From Porticoccus sp. (lineage in GTDB: Bacteria > Pseudomonadota > Gammaproteobacteria > Pseudomonadales > Porticoccaceae): a DNA stretch of 36,961 bases. Where the stretch lies: assembly GCA_002733125.1 (NCBI GenBank), contig NVUM01000005.1, forward strand, positions 101,926 to 138,886, given 5' to 3'. Below are positions 35,221-36,961 of the stretch, piece by piece. The stretch's first letter is position 1, and each line of letters opens with the position of its first letter. The notes below the pieces were generated by a model. The model worked only from the letters and a program-made list of their open reading frames with translations, did not search any database and was not told the origin of the DNA. The position numbers were made by a program, and so were the translations under genes.

Positions 35221-36387
35221 ATGTCCGAAACGGTTTTTCAATCGTTCTTTCTGATTTTCACTGGCTCTGCCATTATTGCTTCCATGGCGATCTTTGGCCG
35301 ACAACCATTACTGGTCGCTTATATCACACTGGGTGCACTGATTGGTCCCTACGGCCTTGGGTGGGTACAGGACGTGCACCTGCTGTCCGAAATCTCCGAA
35401 ATCGGCATTATTTTCCTGCTGTTTCTACTGGGTCTCGACTTGCAACCCAAGTCACTACTCCGAGCTTTCAGGAAAGTTACAGTGGTAACGCTGATCAGTT
35501 CGTTAATCTTCGCCAGTGCCGGTTACCTGATTGCCCGGCTGTTTGACTTCACAACGACCGAATCTCTGATCATCGGTGCTGCAATGATGTTTTCCAGCAC
35601 TATCATTGGTATCAAGCTATTGCCCACGACAATCCTCCATCATCGCCATATCGGCGAAATGATGATCGGCCTGCTTCTAATGCAGGATTTTCTCGCTATA
35701 TTTGTATTACTGGTACTGCTCAGTGGCGATGGCGGGCAGATTAATATCACACAAATCGGTATCACCCTACTCGCCCTCCCCCTGTTGATACTGTTTGCCT
35801 GGGGATTCGTGCGTTGGGTGCTACTCAAGTTAATCGCCAAGTTCGATCAGATGGGTGAGTATATTTTCCTGCTGGCCATCGGTTGGTGCATGGGATTATC
35901 TGAGCTGGCAGAGGTACTTGGCCTGTCGCGGGAAATCGGTGCCTTTCTGGCAGGTATCACGATCGCCTCAAGCCCCATCTCTCAGCACATTGCCCTGACA
36001 CTAAAGCCCCTGCGGGACTTTTTTCTGATCATGTTTTTCTTTTCTCTGGGTGCCGGCTTTAATCTCGGCTTACTGCCGGAGATCGCCCTCGCAGCGGCGA
36101 CACTTGGGGTAGCCATGCTGATTCTCAAACCCGTGATATTCCGCGTCTTGCTCGAACGCCAGAGCGAGAGGAAAGTACTGGCCTGGGATCTTGGTTTCCG
36201 GCTTGGTCAAATCAGCGAGTTTTCCCTGTTGATCGCCTACGTCGCTTTTAATGCCTCGCTGATTGGCGTCATGGCATCGCACCTAATTCAGGCCGCTGCC
36301 ATATTGACCTTCCTGGTATCCAGCTACATTGTCACGTTCAACTTCCCCAACCCGATCGCGGTGAGTGAAAAACTCCGGCGTAATTGA
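35221..36387 (+). CDS. CPA2-family monovalent cation:proton antiporter, membrane domain only
   Basis: The 388-residue protein has about twelve predicted membrane helices with the KefB/KefC-like sequence VAYITLGALIGPYGLGW, a helix with EIGIIFLLFLLGLDLQP (conserved GLDL), a QDFLAIFVLL helix with the ion-binding Asp, LGLSREIGAFLAGITIASSPI and FRLGQISEFSLLIAYVA. These mark the cation:proton antiporter-2 group (KefB, CzcD-like and NhaS types). The usual C-terminal TrkA-N nucleotide-binding domain is absent, so it is a short member. Substrate is open (K+ or Na+). GGAG lies seven bases before the ATG, inside a hairpin. It is convergent with sohB, 24 bp away. Confidence 0.9.
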   Translation: MSETVFQSFFLIFTGSAIIASMAIFGRQPLLVAYITLGALIGPYGLGWVQDVHLLSEISEIGIIFLLFLLGLDLQPKSLLRAFRKVTVVTLISSLIFASAGYLIARLFDFTTTESLIIGAAMMFSSTIIGIKLLPTTILHHRHIGEMMIGLLLMQDFLAIFVLLVLLSGDGGQINITQIGITLLALPLLILFAWGFVRWVLLKLIAKFDQMGEYIFLLAIGWCMGLSELAEVLGLSREIGAFLAGITIASSPISQHIALTLKPLRDFFLIMFFFSLGAGFNLGLLPEIALAAATLGVAMLILKPVIFRVLLERQSERKVLAWDLGFRLGQISEFSLLIAYVAFNASLIGVMASHLIQAAAILTFLVSSYIVTFNFPNPIAVSEKLRRN

Positions 36388-36411
36388 GCGGGTTTAAAAG
36401 AGCGCCATTGA

Positions 36412-36961
36412 TCAGACGGAGTAACGGCTGTTACACAACCGGTTCCACCACCTGAGTAATAGACTGTCCACCCTGTTTTCCGTGGCCAACCCCAGCTTTT
36501 CAGGCAGGGATTTGTGGTGCAGGTAACTGACCTGATAAATGTCGGCCTGGTTTGAACGATCAACCAGGTACTCATCACTGGTCATGAGTTCGTCCACCAG
36601 CGATTCCTCGAGCGCTCGGGTGCCCAACCAGACCTGCCCCGTAGCAATTTTGTCGATATCCAGATTTTTTCTGTGGCTACCGACAAAATCCTTGAACAGG
36701 TCATGGATTTCCTGGATATCCTCAATGAATTTTTCCCGTCCCTCATCGGTATTCTCGCCAAACATCGTCAGTGTTCGCTTGAATTCACCGGCGGTGTGTA
36801 ACTCCACATCGACATCGTGTTTTTTGAGAAGCCGGTTGAAGTTGGGCAGCTGGGCAACCACACCGATAGAACCGATCATGGAAAAAGGAGCCGCGAGAAT
36901 CTTGTCTGCCACGCAGGCCATCATGTAACCGCCACTGGCAGCTATTTTGTCGACACAAACC
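36412..36961 (-). CDS. sohB: SohB-like inner-membrane peptidase (cut by window edge)
   Basis: The 3' part of the gene is present, about 182 residues; the front is beyond the right edge. It begins with VCVDKIAASGGYMMACVADK, which has the nucleophile Ser in SGGY, followed by APFSMIGSIGVVAQLPNFNRLL and the HTAGEFKRTLTMFGENTDEGREK block with the catalytic Lys (AGEFKRT). This is the SppA/SohB-type S49 peptidase domain. QVWLGTRALEESLVDEL is typical of the family C terminus. The catalytic dyad is intact. These enzymes clean up signal peptides or membrane proteins at the inner membrane. The upstream half with its membrane helix is not visible. Confidence 0.93.
   Translation of the reverse strand, partial: VCVDKIAASGGYMMACVADKILAAPFSMIGSIGVVAQLPNFNRLLKKHDVDVELHTAGEFKRTLTMFGENTDEGREKFIEDIQEIHDLFKDFVGSHRKNLDIDKIATGQVWLGTRALEESLVDELMTSDEYLVDRSNQADIYQVSYLHHKSLPEKLGLATENRVDSLLLRWWNRLCNSRYSV

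Overview
The window reads as chromosomal backbone of a Gram-negative gammaproteobacterium, probably of the Pseudomonadales/Cellvibrionales group. The evidence is a lipid A/KDO gene set (lpxK, kdsB, msbA), AlkB, NfuA, B12-dependent MetH, a TIGR03623/AddA-type repair pair, and the order comEC-exbB-exbD-lpxK-kdsB-ptp-murB, which matches Pseudomonas. The placement is inferred from gene content, not from a marker gene. No tRNA, rRNA, CRISPR array, insertion sequence, phage gene or replication origin was seen.

Positions 1-9000 (minus strand) hold a tightly packed envelope cluster. comEC comes first, then exbB-exbD-msbA-lpxK-kdsB-ptp-murB-alkB, with 1 to 4 bp overlaps or short gaps. ExbB/ExbD form an energising pair, LpxK and MsbA finish and flip lipid A, KdsB activates KDO and MurB makes UDP-MurNAc. 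The last gene, alkB, is cut by the window edge. Positions 9168-14532 (mostly plus) hold a patatin-like lipase, yccA, a short tusE/dsrC-like gene, a pterin dehydratase, a minus-strand two-helix membrane protein, a small conserved hypothetical gene and trmA.

Positions 14600-18270 are the most accessory-looking stretch. They hold a small secreted Cys-containing protein, a charged Ala/Glu/Lys-rich lipoprotein, an orphan terminator, two unrecognised four-helix membrane proteins, a DUF1330 protein, weakly supported tiny ORFs and a DUF2489 protein.

Positions 18335-25846 carry recombination and repair genes: rmuC on the minus strand, and divergently an AddB-like nuclease overlapping an AddA-like helicase-nuclease. 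Positions 25976-35085 carry metabolism and Fe-S genes: DAHP synthase, a TetR regulator, nfuA with a near-consensus IscR type 1 site, metH, a DUF2970 gene, a convergent 43-residue membrane protein gene, then sulfite reductase cysI with its DUF934 partner. The right end has a CPA2-type antiporter with a ribosome-site hairpin and a convergent sohB fragment cut by the window edge.

I did not find a clear new multi-gene system. The most useful leads are the apparent loss of Fe-S cysteines in the AddB-like protein, the IscR site at nfuA, the hairpin hiding the antiporter ribosome-binding site, the 43-residue membrane protein gene, and an orphan terminator that may end a small RNA. All family assignments come from motif recognition by eye; no database search was run.
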